A DNA stretch of 64,000 nucleotides, taken from positions 32,230,001 through 32,294,000 of the forward strand of contig CM038908.1 in the NCBI GenBank assembly GCA_021904315.1. Direction: 5' to 3'. The DNA comes from Sphagnum magellanicum (taxonomy: Eukaryota > Streptophyta > Sphagnopsida > Sphagnales > Sphagnaceae). Made by a program: the position numbers and the translations under genes. Positions 10,816 to 22,900 of the stretch are shown piece after piece; the stretch's first letter is position 1, and the number at the start of each line of letters is the position of its first letter. The notes beneath the pieces are model-generated. The model was not told the origin of the DNA. It saw only the letters and a list, made by a program, of their open reading frames with translations, and did no database searches.

Positions 10816-12287
10816 TTACCATTGAGTTCATAGGGTTGGGAAACTTGTACCCCATGGACCTAACTTTTGGTGAATTCTTGACCTAGGGTAGGGTGGTCAC
10901 TTGGAGGTGAAGTCCAGATTTTGCCTTCTTGGGCCTTTGGGGGTTGGACCCTAAATATAGTAGAAATTTTCTTTTATAATATATAGTTAGCTTCTAATTT
11001 CAGCAATAAGTCTATAGCATTCCCTCTCACTTAAGTGTAAAAAGTCACACAATATTATATTTATTGGATATTTTACCACCTTTGCTCATATAGTAAAACA
11101 TTTCAATAAAATTCGATTATTAGTTTGAATTCCACCAAGTGCCATTCATTTCACAAAACACAAATGATTTTGAACTACATATTTCTAACCTTTGCTCTAG
11201 ATGCTAAAAAAATTACATGGATAATTTGGGGATATAATAATTTATACCGTACTAAACATTAGGTGGATAATTTGAGGATATAATTTCTAGCATACTAAAC
11301 ATTAAATGGAAAATTTGGGATGATGATTTCTAGCATAGTACAAAACATTCTAACATTTCTCTTTTGTGTTTTTTTTTTTTTTGAGATTTAAAAACTCATC
11401 TCTCATTTAGGCTAGATTAATTTAACACCTATTGGGCCACATTTACAAAGAGCAATTCTAGGAGCAAATCTAGGCGTGAAAAGCTGGTGAATTGAAAATC
11501 TATAAATTCATGGAGTTAAAATGAGATAGCACCCACAAAGATTCCAAGCAAATTGTTATCCATTTTTGGAACAAACTATATATCCTTGCAATGTAGAGGA
11601 GGAGGAGGAGGAGGAGGAGGAGGTTCCATTCATTAGCCCTGGGGCCACCTTTAGCCACCTTTAGCCCCACTAAAATTGTGACTTGATTGATGATGCCCTA
11701 GTCAAACAACAAGAGAATGAAGTATGTTTATAGTAAACAATCTCCTTATTTGGGTGGGGGAGTAAGGAGTGGTGATGGTGGTGGGTGTGTTTTGGGGGGG
11801 GTGGGGTTGGGGGGGGGGGAGGGGAGAGAACTCAAGGACCCAACAATCATGGCACAAAAGCTCCTAGGTTTTGCCCATTATGGCAAGTTCAAAGTTCAAA
11901 CCAGTGTTGTCCAGTTCTCTTTTTAAAAAAAGGTCTTTGTTGGGTTTTGGTACTACTTGGTAATTTAATTTCTTTTAAAGGAACCTTGGTATTGACTATT
12001 TTTTACAATTCATAATAAATTGTGTGACAAAATCATTTTTTGGTCAATTGAAAAGCTCCAAGCAAATAAAAAAAGACACATAATTATACTTGTAAGTTGT
12101 TATAATTTCCAAAAATGATATATTTTTGACTACCATGAGAACCAACTATATATATATATAGAATTGCAGGATTAATTCTATTCTAGTTCAAAGCAAGAGA
12201 CAAGTTGTGCAGTAGCAAAGCACTCCAAAGGAAAAAAATTGAAGTATATTTTTTGGGGATACCTTATATTCATGGATATCCTTCTTA
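10816..12287. other. Intergenic with a GGA microsatellite and a G-rich tract
   Basis: A (GGA)n run occupies 11596-11623. A G-rich tract near 11752-11825 includes runs of seven to nine G. Poly-T occurs near 11370-11383. The open frame through the G-rich tract is low in complexity and I do not accept it as a gene. Confidence 0.55.
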
Positions 12288-12501
12288 AGGTGCATTCACA
12301 CTTTGGTGTTAAGGAGTCTAGTATTAAGTCCCCTAACACCAAGCTAGTCATTTAGAACCTAAACCTATTTACCTCGAAGATTTTATGCTAAGTTAACATT
12401 TACTTAATATTAAACAACCACCCATTTAACATTGATTGCCACCTCAGATGCCACCTAGATTTTCAATTAACACGGACTTAACATTAGGTGTGAATGCACC
12501 T
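12288..12501. mobile_element. Tourist-like MITE (TTA target duplication)
   Basis: The left end (from 12288) and the reverse complement of the right end (from 12501) share AGGTGCATTCACAC perfectly, then continue with TTTGGTGTTAAG versus CTAATGTTAAG. Both ends are flanked by TTA (12285-12287 and 12502-12504). A 3-bp TWA duplication is the hallmark of PIF/Harbinger elements and Tourist MITEs. The element is 214 bp and non-coding. A PIF/Harbinger-like transposase relic lies in the same window near 51.4-52.1 kb, but no link between the two can be shown here. Confidence 0.75.
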
Positions 12502-13989
12502 TTAGAAAAGAGGAGAGATGTTATTATGCCTACTCTTTAAGAGTGGGTGAAAAATTATGCCTACTTACATATACAGGTGTAAGATCCCTCCTACTCTTTA
12601 AAGAACCCCTCCGACCCCTCTTACACACCTCATGATCGATGTCACAACCTTGGGAAGATTTGGCACTAGTGTATTTGGAGAGCACCTTATGAGGTGAAAT
12701 AACTCACTCCAGCCCAGCCTGGAGTGAGAGCTTTTTTACATAAGAATGATTATTTTAGGGTTAGGGTTTAGGGTCAATCGCTCATTCCCTTGGATCATCT
12801 CCTTGGTTGTTATGGCACGGGAGAGCAAGTAAGTACCTTCCCCTAGGTTTAGGTTTAGGGCACCTAACTAAACCTATGGGGTTAAGTTTAGGTTCATGAT
12901 AATTTTGTTTGTGTTTGACAATGGATTAGAGTTCACGGGTGAGATAAATTCTTAAAATGCGAGGCTTGAATTGGCTAGCACCGTATCTTAGGCCCTTTAT
13001 TTGAGAATGCCCTCGCCCTAGGGCTTAAGCAGCATAATTCATGATTGTGTTTTTGTTCCAGGAGCTAAACCCTAAGAACCCATCCAGAACAAGACTAGTT
13101 CAAACCAGCAATTTATTAAAATGGAAAAATGTACAATGAAATTCCTTACATGAGGCCAGTGTGAACCAGCACCCACAAGCTAACTAGCATGAAAATTGGA
13201 TGGTAAGTGGATGGATGATAAGTGATCAGGAAACAATTTTCTGTTGAATTCCAGTTACCTAGCTACCCATAGTGGTTAGCTTAGTTTGCTCAAGACTGTT
13301 TGTTAGTAGATGGGTAGTAAGTAAAAAAACATCCAGCCCTTATGTATCTGTAAACCATCTACTTACCTAGTTGTCTATTTTCCTACCTACCTAACTATCT
13401 ACCTACCTACCTATGTCTAGGACCCATTTCTTACAGAATGGGTTACTGAAGGTGAAAACCTGGATATTAACTCAGTTGAAGTTCATCCACAATGGAGTCA
13501 TATTGGGCATCCAGTGGATGATTCTGGTGGGTGTTGGTTCACTCTGGGCAACTAGTACTACTACTAGTAGCCAGCTCTTTTCATTATAGTTCATCCCTCA
13601 CAGAAACTGCTTACAAAAACCAACAACAACAACAATCATCCTGTGCACATCCATCCAGTTTCAGTAGGGATGATGCTGCTGCTGCTGTTATTGTTCTTCT
13701 GTCACAGAAAGGGCCAAAAAAAAAAACAGAAAAGAAAAAAAAAAGAAAGCAGCAAACAATTCTCTCACAATTTTCTCAAAGAAAATTGAGAAAAGCCCAA
13801 AAAAAGAAGTTGAATGCTTCATCAACAAATAGGTAAGTAAGTAGACTAGTTTACCCATTTAAAGGAAAAACTCCAAACTTTGATTATGTCAGTAGATCTG
13901 CACTATGGTCTTTTGAAGTTTTGGATTTTGTAGAAGTGATTTCTAGTGAGGAATTTCTGTTGAAGGACAAGAATTTCAATTCAGACCAG
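12502..13989. other. Upstream intergenic DNA with telomere-like motifs and a long inverted repeat
   Basis: TTTAGGG-type runs occur near 12755-12775 and 12840-12900. GCCAGTGTGAACCAGCACCC (13155-13174) is matched in inverted form near 13528-13549 with a few mismatches, enclosing about 395 bp that include TACC-rich DNA near 13370-13420. This may be a fold-back element, but the match is short. A 101-codon open frame from 13531 is rich in Q and K and shows no family features, so I do not call it. Confidence 0.5.
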
Positions 13990-14490
13990 CTGGAGCATTT
14001 TGAGGAACCATGATTCCATCTCCACTATCTTGGACTATCTGAGGTTTTTTTTTAGCAGAAAAAGGATTTCTTATGGGAGATTAAGACCTCGAGTGCATTT
14101 GAGGAATCAGGATTCCCATTTCCACCATCTTTGAGTTGGGTGTTTTTGCAAAAAGATTTTGTCGTGGGCGAGAAAAAGCTGGAGCATTTTAATCAGGAAT
14201 CATGATTCCATTTCCACCATCTTTGATGAGCTGAGGTTTTTTTTTGCAAAAATAAGTTTTATTGTGGGAAAGAAGAAGAGCTGGAACATTTTGAGGAAAT
14301 ATGATTCCATCATTATCTCCACCATTTTTTTTGAGCTGATGTTTTTTGCAGAAGAGATTTTTGTTGAGGGAGAGAAGAGCTGGAGCAGTTTGAGGAATCA
14401 TGATTCCATCACCTCCACCATATTCTTTGAGCTGAGGACGGCTGTTTTTTTTGCAGAAAGATTTGGTTGTGGGAGATCAGAAGAAAGATG
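13990..14490. repeat. Five tandem copies of a 90-100 bp unit upstream of the O-fucosyltransferase gene
   Basis: Copies begin near 13990, 14088, 14178, 14279 and 14379. Each contains a CTGGAGCATTTTGAGGAATC-like start, ATGATTCCAT, a TCCACCAT core, a TTTGAGCTGAGG-like part, a poly-T run, and GCAGAAAGATTT followed by GTGGGAGA. Copies differ by small indels, mostly in the T run. The array ends about 320 bp before the start codon, so it lies in the likely promoter or 5' leader. Confidence 0.8.
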
Positions 14491-14695
14491 GCTGTTTTGT
14501 GTCATTGCAAATCTCAGATTTTGAGCTTGCAGCAGCAGCAGAAGAGACTCTAGACAAATGAACCCCAAGTACAAAACATAGAACTGTTTTGGTGTGGTAG
14601 GTGCAAAACAAAACACAGTGTTCGGGTGCTCTTGTGGGGAGAGAAGAGAGAGTACTGTAATAGAAGTGAGTACTGCATTTGTGCTGGAATGGAGA

Positions 14696-14698
<3 letters not shown>

Positions 14699-14736
<38 letters not shown>
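14699..14736. repeat. (GA)n microsatellite in the probable 5' leader
   Basis: A pure GA run of 19 dinucleotides lies 70 bp before the O-fucosyltransferase start codon. GA/CT runs are frequent near plant transcription starts; a regulatory role here is inference only. Confidence 0.85.
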
Positions 14737-14739
<3 letters not shown>

Positions 14740-14805
14740 AGGCAGCTTCCAAGCTGGGAAGCAAATGGTGGTGGTCACCAGCTAAACTGAAAAAGCTCAG
14801 ACCCA

Positions 14806-17800
14806 ATGCTTCGAAGATCTCGAATGCAGGTATACCAGCGATACCCCAAGCTCGCCCAATTTTAGCTTATTTTTTGGTTTCAGCAAACCTGAAATTGCAG
14901 GAAGAATTTGTTAGTTTTTTGTTGCAAAGTTGGGAGTTAGTTTCACATGATCATATGATCTTCCTTTGCATTTAAGCTGCATTTTTTAAGCTTGTTGCAG
15001 GTTTGGGTAATCTGGGCAAGCACAAGCACACTTCTATGCATATGTTTGATTCAGCTATGTACCTTAAAGGAGGAGCAATGGCAACCTCAATTGGTACTGC
15101 AGAACAGCTGGGCCTCTTGCAAGCGTGCTTTTATCAACCCTTCACCTCAGAGTAAGCATCTTCCCAACATCCATCAGTAGCCACTGCTGCTGCTGCCTCC
15201 TCTTCTTCCATATTCTATCCCGTCCATTTTATGTAAACCAAACCAAAATGACTAGAACATAGAACAGATGCATGGTGATCACACCACACAAATCTCATAG
15301 TTTATGTCTTCTGAATGCAAATTGCTCAACATCATGCTCTGTTGTGGATTGCCTGTGTTTTTTGCTGTCTTTTCCTCTGTTGCCAATTCCGGTCACAAAC
15401 CTGAAATGGTAATTTGTCTAGAAGAAAGAGGATGAAATGGCCTTAGGGTTATGTCAGTCACAACAGTTTTGGAATCATGAAGATGTCCTTGATCTCATCA
15501 GTTTGTCACCAAAATAAGCCCTACAGGAAGAGAACTGGTATGTTCATGTTATTGTTGTTGCACCATTCAGTGTGATCATGCCGAGAGCTTTCTTGGGTTT
15601 GTTGATTTTTCCAAGCTCTCTTGGGTTGGTTGATCATACCCAAGAGCTCTCTTGGATTAGTTGATAATGCCAAGCTCTCTTGGGTTTGTTGATCATGCAA
15701 AGAGCTCTCTTGGGTTTGTTCATCATGCCAAGAGCTCTCTTGGGTTGGTGATGTGCAGGAGATTACATGAACAATGGATATCTCATGGTGTCTTGCAATG
15801 GTGGTCTCAATCAAATGCGCACTGGGGTATGGAAAAAAAAATATATTCAATCTGCCGTTGCTTCCTGTTCTTTTGTTCCTGCTTTAGATTTTCCCAACAG
15901 AGCACATCAGTGTTTTACCATGATTAACAAGCTGCATGATGAATGGGGAGGGGGTCTTGCAGATTTGTGATATGGTGGCCATAGCCAAGCTCTTGAACAT
16001 GACTTTGGTTCTCCCTGAGCTTGATCATACCTCATTCTGGGCAGATCCCAGGTACTTGAGATTCTGGAATATGATCTTGGACTTCGATTGTCATCACGCA
16101 TAGAGTTAGGGTTTTGAAAAACTTGAAAAAGAAGGAGGGAGAATGCAATATGAACGCACTTGTGTACTAAGTGTTTTTGGGTGTGTTTGAATATGTATGA
16201 GGTGAATGCTTCATATGTCTTATCATTTTGGGTGGGGGGTGACAGTGATTTTGGTGACATTTTTGACACCAGCCATTTTATAGCATCACTCAGAAGCAGT
16301 GTGCAGATTGTCCATGAGCTTCCAAGGACCGTTTTGCAAAACATCCAAGAAGGCTCTTTGGCTGTATATTACATGCATCCGGGCAGCTGGTCAAACGAAT
16401 CATACTATCTCAATCAGGTGTGGATGCCATTCAAGAGAAAAATTAGGGTTAAGTCATGGGTCCTATTTATTTACACTTTGGGCTAACTCTGCATTAGGTT
16501 ATGATGGACTCTTTTCTCAGCTATCTCAAGTTGTTTTTTCCCCTTCTCTACTGCTGCTGATGTGCACCATAGTGCTTCAGTTACAATGCTCTAGAAAATA
16601 CACTAAAATGTCAGTAGTGAAAATTGTATGTAGATTCTGCCATTGGCACAAAGCTATGGAGTGTTGCATTTTAATAAGACCGACACTCGATTGGCCAACA
16701 GTCTTCCCTTAGATATGCAACTACTGCGGTGTCATGTCAACTACCATGCACTGCGGTTCACACCCCACATTGAGAAGTTGGGTAGAAAACTGGTGCAAAT
16801 ACTTCAGGCCAGAGGCACATTCATGGTGCTGCATTTACGCTATGAGATGGATATGTTGGCATTCTCTGGATGTACAAATGGGTGCACTGCAGAGGAGGCC
16901 GATGACCTAACTCGTATGAGGTTAGACATTGTGCTCATCTTAGGGTTTAGGGTCTAAAGACCATTCTGTTTCTGAATCTGCTTGATTCTCTCCATCACCA
17001 TTTTTCTTCATGCATGCAACTACAAACAGAAACTGAGAGTGTAAATCTGTTTGAATGATATGGTGTTTCAAGCACTGCTTAGGTACAACATAACACATCA
17101 TTTTTCTCATTCAATTGTGCAGGTATGCATACACATGGTGGAAAGAAAAAGTGATTGTGTCAGAGGAAAAACGAAAGGATGGCCTTTGTCCATTGACACC
17201 AGAGGAGACAGTATTAGTCTTGAGAGGTCTGGGTTATGATAGTAACACTCAGATATACATCGCTGCAGGAGAGATTTATGGGAGTGAGAGACGGATGGCA
17301 AAACTGCGTGCTGCCTTTCCCAATGTGGTAAGTGTGTGGGTCTTGTCTCTTCTGGCTCGTGTTTGGAAGTAGAGACCATCCAAAATGCATAAGCATGAGT
17401 AGCAGATGTCCCCTCTGACAGTTGGCACGTTTCTAGAGCAGAAAATTGCAATATTATTTGGCATTGACTACATTGAAAGAGAATCCACATTGCAAGTCAA
17501 AGACTAGAATTTCTTTTTCATACCTGATTATATTGGGTTTGGCTAGGTCCGCAAGGAAATGTTGTTGACTCCAGAAGAGTTGAAACCCTTTCGGAACCGG
17601 TCAACACAATCAGCAGCATTAGACTATATGGTGTCGGTGGCAAGCAATGTGTTCATCCCCACATATTATGGCAACATGGCAAAGGTTGTTGAAGGCCACC
17701 GTAGGTACTGCTTTTGCTTGCCACTATGTTTTTGCCCAATTTCAGATAGATTTTATTTGAATTCTTTTGCAGAAACCAGAGGAGAGCACGAATGGATGCA

Positions 17801-18089
17801 TGATTTCAACTGTGGTTTTCTTGTGAACAGATATATGGGTTTCCAGAAGACTATAATATTGGATCACAAGGGAATAGTAAACCTTGTAGACCAGTACATG
17901 AACAAAACAATCAATTGGGAGAATTTCTCAATTGCAATTCAACAATCCCACCAAAACCGCATGGGCATCCCCACTGTCCGTGAAGTCATTCCAGGACAAC
18001 CCAAAGAGGAAGACTATTTCTACGCAAATCCGCAAGAATGCTTGTGCCCTGAATCCTACAGAAACCAGCTGCCAATTAGCTCTTCTTAG
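14806..18089 (+). CDS. O-fucosyltransferase family protein (GDP-fucose protein O-fucosyltransferase-like), 470 aa, 9 exons
   Basis: Exons: 14806-14829, 15001-15151, 15759-15826, 15963-16051, 16246-16417, 16634-16920, 17123-17327, 17547-17704, 17831-18089; all introns are GT-AG and the phases agree. An in-frame TGA at 14788 supports the ATG at 14806. The protein is a type II membrane protein with an anchor at about residues 9-27 ([19 protein letters not shown]). Family motifs include [19 protein letters not shown] (72-90), [14 protein letters not shown] (235-248; HLR-x-E is the expected GDP-fucose-binding motif), [39 protein letters not shown] and a C-terminal [14 protein letters not shown]. 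Plant members are generally Golgi enzymes acting on proteins or wall polysaccharides; the acceptor here is unknown. The 5' region carries a tandem array and a GA run, and intron 2 carries a minisatellite. The family assignment is firm; the substrate is not. Confidence 0.93.
15578..15758. repeat. About 30-bp minisatellite ending at the intron 2 acceptor
   Basis: Six head-to-tail copies of roughly 30 bp share CCAAGAGCTCTCTTGGGTT followed by TGTTGATCATG. The last copy runs into the splice acceptor (GATGTGCAG at 15750-15758) of the O-fucosyltransferase gene. The core AAGAGCTCTCTT is palindromic, so transcripts could fold. Confidence 0.85.
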
Positions 18090-18350
18090 CCACATTGCTC
18101 ATGAAGAAAACGTTGGAAAGAGATAACATCCCCACTAACATAAATTAAACTAACCAAAGATTTGCCAGGATTCATCAGTACACAATAATCGAAAGAAGTA
18201 GGATTTCACATTTAGGGTTCAGGATTATGATTTGTGTGCTGTGTTTGTTGTAGAGCTTGAAAGTAGCATATTTTTACCAAGCTAAAAGCAAAGTTATATA
18301 TTTTAACCAAGCTGAAAGCAAAGTAGCTTTTGCAGATTCCATACATTTCT

Positions 18351-18580
18351 TTGAGGAATTTGACCCAAAGGGTGTATGTTGTATAACAGGTAAGAGGGTT
18401 TAACTGCTACCAACACACATGGTGATTAGTTGTTGTCAAAGTCCTTCTGAGAATGTAACCTCTTTTAAGCAATTTGAGCCAAAGGGTTTATATTGTATAA
18501 CAGATAATCAGAGTTTATTTATTATCAACATGTATATGGCGGTTAGTTGTTGTCAAAGTGCTTCTAAGATTGCATCCAAG
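18351..18580. repeat. Two tandem copies of an approximately 115-bp unit 3' of the O-fucosyltransferase gene
   Basis: AATTTGACCCAAAGGGT (near 18357) recurs as AATTTGAGCCAAAGGGT (near 18472). Both are followed by TTGTATAACAG and later by GTTAGTTGTTGTCAAAGT. The units are diverged by substitutions and small indels. Confidence 0.75.
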
Positions 18581-19902
18581 AGATGGGTTTTTGCTGCTTT
18601 TGTTTCTCAAGATCAAATACTCAGATTGCTCTTTCAGGTGCCCTCAGTAGTCCACATCTGCAACCAAAATCTGGGCAATTGATCTCAACTTAGGGCATTT
18701 TCAGAGGTTGCCAACAACAGACCTTGATTAGGTGACAAAGGACATGTATTTTTTCTCCTGCACATAATTACCCAAATGCTTCTCAATCCATCACTTTCCA
18801 ACTGCTATGCACCAATTGTGAAGTCTTACCATCAACTGTTAACTGCTGAAATAAGACTAGGGGTTACAACTTCTCTTAGATGTGTTAAAAAAATGACATT
18901 TTGCAAACTCTTTCGAATTGCAATTACAAGGAGAAGTTGTAAAGCATCATGTATGGATAACATCAATACAGTTGAAATTCAAAGATCAATTTAGAAGCAT
19001 TAAGCTTTGAAATTCATATTTTCATCTAAGGTCACAAACCTGAATATGATTAGTCAAAAATAAGGGTAGCATAGAGTGCTGAAGAGATGCAAAGCAATCT
19101 GCACTTGAAGTGGCCAATCAATCAAAATAGTAAGTTTTCCAACAAAGGAAAAGCTTTTGAGGTGGTCAATAACCACGATTAGCTACATTAGTGTAAAAAT
19201 GAACTATTTTGAAGGAAGAAATGTCACCCTAAATGTACAAATTGGGTTTGGTATAAGAACCTCCCTCGCCCTTTCATATACAAATGTCATGAGGAACATC
19301 CACCTTTAAAATAGCATACTTTCATTTTTTATGCAAATTGTTTTTCTAACAAAGTAGTTGTCCTCATTAGGTACTTAATGCAAAACAAAATAATTGAGTA
19401 AAGTTATGTCTCTCCACATCCCATGTTGGTCAATGGCAGAATGTCAGAAAGCTTTGCAGTTGCCAATTTGTCAGAAGCTGCTGTCATCTGCAGATGCAAA
19501 CTAACTAACACATCCAAAGTTTGATTCAGATTCAGACTGGAGGACAATAGAAGGGCTTGCAGCATTGCAAGGATATCTATACACAAGTTGAGACTGAATA
19601 AAAAGTTGGGCTTTTGTTGGGCAGTTCATTTCCTACATGAACTACAAGTTTGAACTTTGAACCTAGACACCTGCTAACATGAAGTTGATAGGACACTGCA
19701 GAACCAAAGAAAACCTGCCTTTTACCTTCAAGCTAAGAGCACTACAATCAGGACAACTGTGAAATTTTTACCTGAATCAATGCTACACAAAAAATTATGA
19801 AACTTTACAATGTCTTAACCCCATGACCTGAAAGAGGTGAAGAGCAAATAATGAATGAAAAACTCTAGAACAAAAGCCAGAGCTAGCTAGTTCATGAGCT
19901 GC
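18581..19902. other. Convergent intergenic region
   Basis: This separates the 3' ends of the plus-strand O-fucosyltransferase gene and the minus-strand RhoGAP gene. It probably holds both 3' untranslated regions. I see no additional gene and no unmistakable polyadenylation signal. Confidence 0.55.
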
Positions 19903-22900
19903 TCATGGCAAATTGGGGATGAGATCATGACTGCTGAGAGAGGAGGGCACTAGGCTTGGATCCAGGCTATTCAGCTGATCCATGAGCTGGGACCGACGCT
20001 CCTTGAAGAAATCAAGGCGTGTCGTAAGTTCAACCAGTGCTGAAGATGCAGTCGGAGATGGTCGGTGTGAAGGTCCTCGTCCCTGCAAATCAGAGTAAGA
20101 AACTATCATATGACAACACCATGAACATGTTTTTTAGCACACAATCAGAAGTCCTATAGTTGACAGACCAACAGCAAATTAACAAGTGGAGACTGGCAAT
20201 TCACAAGTCAATTTTGCTACTGTCTCATAAGATTGGAAATGCATCCCAAATGCTTGAAAAATGCTATAGAACTAGGAGATCTGATATGAGAGAACATCCT
20301 TTACAATCATAACATTATAATGCACTATTCTTAAGCATGGAGTTATCAAATGGCACTACCTTGGACATACCTCTAAATCTGGGAGGAGCCTCTTTCCATT
20401 AACATGCCCCACCTCAGAAGTATCACCTGAAGATGCAGCTTTATGTTCAGCACTTGCATCATCCAAAAGATTCAAGTGATCTGGTTGATGTCTCCATGCA
20501 AACTGCCGGCCAGCAGCTGAGGGCCCTGCTGGTGGCCGCAGTGTTCGCCAATCACTTGCTACTGAGATATCAGATGGTGGAGAACTAAGACGCTGCAAAT
20601 TTGCACTCCTTGTTCTCTCGGCCAGTAGTGCTTCCTGCACATGACCAATACAGATGAAACTGGTCAAATTTCACATGTTTCCCTCAATTGAACTTAAACC
20701 CTAAATTCTAGATTGGCTTTTGTCAGTTACTTGCAGAAGACATACATTCAATGACTTGAACCTACATGGGTGTACAACCACATGGACCTACAACCATGTC
20801 CTCTAGTGTGGAAAATCTGCCACTGGAGAGGTGCCTAAGTGACAAGTTTGGATAGCACACCCATGTGCCAGTAGACATCCAAAAGATCACCACATAATGG
20901 CCAGTTGCAAGGAGAGAATGATGGAACAAAAGCAATAAAGAGATGAATGTGCAAATCACTACTACCTTGGCTTCTGCAAGCACATTTCTTTGTTGGGCCA
21001 CAACATGCTCAAGAGCAACAGATTCTTCTTGCCCACCTTGGCCCTCCATTTGCTGCATGAATTGAACCACAAACAAACAAACCCCACCCAAACAACAAAG
21101 CACAAATTCCCCATCCCCTTAGCCCTACCAGAGATCACTATGAGGAAACTATGGGAGAAGAGGCATCCTAATTGAAACAAGAAAAAGAAGAGAATTCTCA
21201 AATGAAGACACTATTTTTTTACATACCACCTTCCACTCAACAGTAGAGCTGTTAAGTCCAACCTAGAATAACAACTATGATCAATATCCTACAAGTCCAC
21301 TTCACATTGCAACATTGAAAGGCTAGGAACAAAATGTACCTCATTCTTTTGCTTCTCCTGGTGGCAGAGTGCAAGTGTAAGATCCAACTCCTGTTGCAGT
21401 TTTCTCCTGACAAGTAGAAAAGTTTTTCATCAGATGATGCTCATGTGGAATTCTGCATGCTTCAGTCACCACAAAGCTAGAAGAGCTACTGGGGGCAAGG
21501 AGTAAGCAAAACTTTAGACATGACCCATAAGAACCATGGCAGTAATGCTCTCAGGGGAGTCAACCATATACCACTATTATAATGCAGAGAAGGGATTGGA
21601 TAATACAGCATCTCTGAAGCTAGAAAATTCTATGGGAAGTGCTTTGCCAGAACAAGGCTAGATGTAAGTAACAGGTCTGGTTGGTCAAGCTGGTAACCAA
21701 ACTGGAAATGGTGCAGTTTTCTGGCTGGAAAACAGATGGAGAAAAGAGAAAATCTTGCACCTACAACTCATACCACTTTGGTGATTTTTGGTCTGGAGAG
21801 TACATCCTGTATGAATATAGAGAGCATCATTGATAAACAGTTTTGGGTTAGTGAAATTGGAACATACTGCTGAGCTTGGAGGCTTTTTACACGGTGTTGA
21901 CGTTCAGATGAATCAGCCACTGGCACACCATGTTGCTGTTGGCGTTGCTGGTTCAACTGGAGGTGGAGATCAGCCACTTTCTGTTTAAGACGTGCTACAT
22001 CTGCTTCAACAGCTGCAATTTCCTCCACTTCTGCTCGTGTCTACAACAGAAAAACCACAGGAAAAAACCCTGGGGTTTAAGACTTGCCACCATCTGTAGC
22101 ACAGAGGGAACAAGATGACAAAGCAAATGGTGGCAACTTTTTTGTCCTCAGTACACTTCCACCAATTAGGATAATGAAGTAAGAAAATTGATTCTTTTGG
22201 CCATCCACCCAGCTAATGTTATTGCAATGCAGACCTTCGCATCAAAAGTCTGTGCAGCAGAAAGTTGGGCAGCTGACATGCTGAGGCCAATCTCCAAAGC
22301 AGCTCTTAAACCTCGTTCTGTTTGCAGCTGCTCCTGCAATCTTGCAACCTGGCAAAGCCCCACACAACCCAGTGCTTTATTTCAGTATGAATTCATTTCT
22401 TGCAAGGAAATACATCCAAAGCTATGTAACAGGACTTTCTTTTGGAAGAGGTCAAAGTTTGATGAATTCAGGAGAAAATGACACAAAAAATATGCAATCA
22501 TCTAAGTTCTCACATCTTGCTCAAGGGCCAGACGTCGATCATGCAAAGCTTGCTTCCTCCTCTCCAAACTGGCTTGAAGAAATGCATTGCCTTTCACCTG
22601 TTACAATGAGATTTTGTCATGCAAGATCCTCAATCTTTGGATACTGAAACTGAAAAATCAGTAAAGCCAAGTCTCATTCAGTTGTTATGCAAAATAACTT
22701 ATGAACAAACTGATTGAGATTCACAAAAGAAGAAAAGAAACAACAATGTACATCAATGCATACCTCTTTGGCAATCCGATTGCGTAGATCATTTCGTGTC
22801 ATCTCCAAGCGTTGTATGGCCAACCTGCAGAATAGCAGACTAATAACTCACATGGACCAAAGTATATCACCGACTTCAAGTAGACATCAACAATTGTAAA

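Noticed and set aside
11717-12015. Gly-rich open frames over the G-rich tract
   Set aside because: Low-complexity translation of a poly-G region; no start context, no splice partners.
13531-13836. 101-codon frame with a possible signal-like N-terminus
   Set aside because: Q- and K-rich tail from A-rich repeats. It lies within a probable fold-back region and upstream of a well-supported gene.
20762-21201. Minus-strand frames extending beyond RhoGAP exon 21 (hydrophobic stretches)
   Set aside because: They are intron read-through; the splice sites bounding 21052-20966 keep phase and family similarity.
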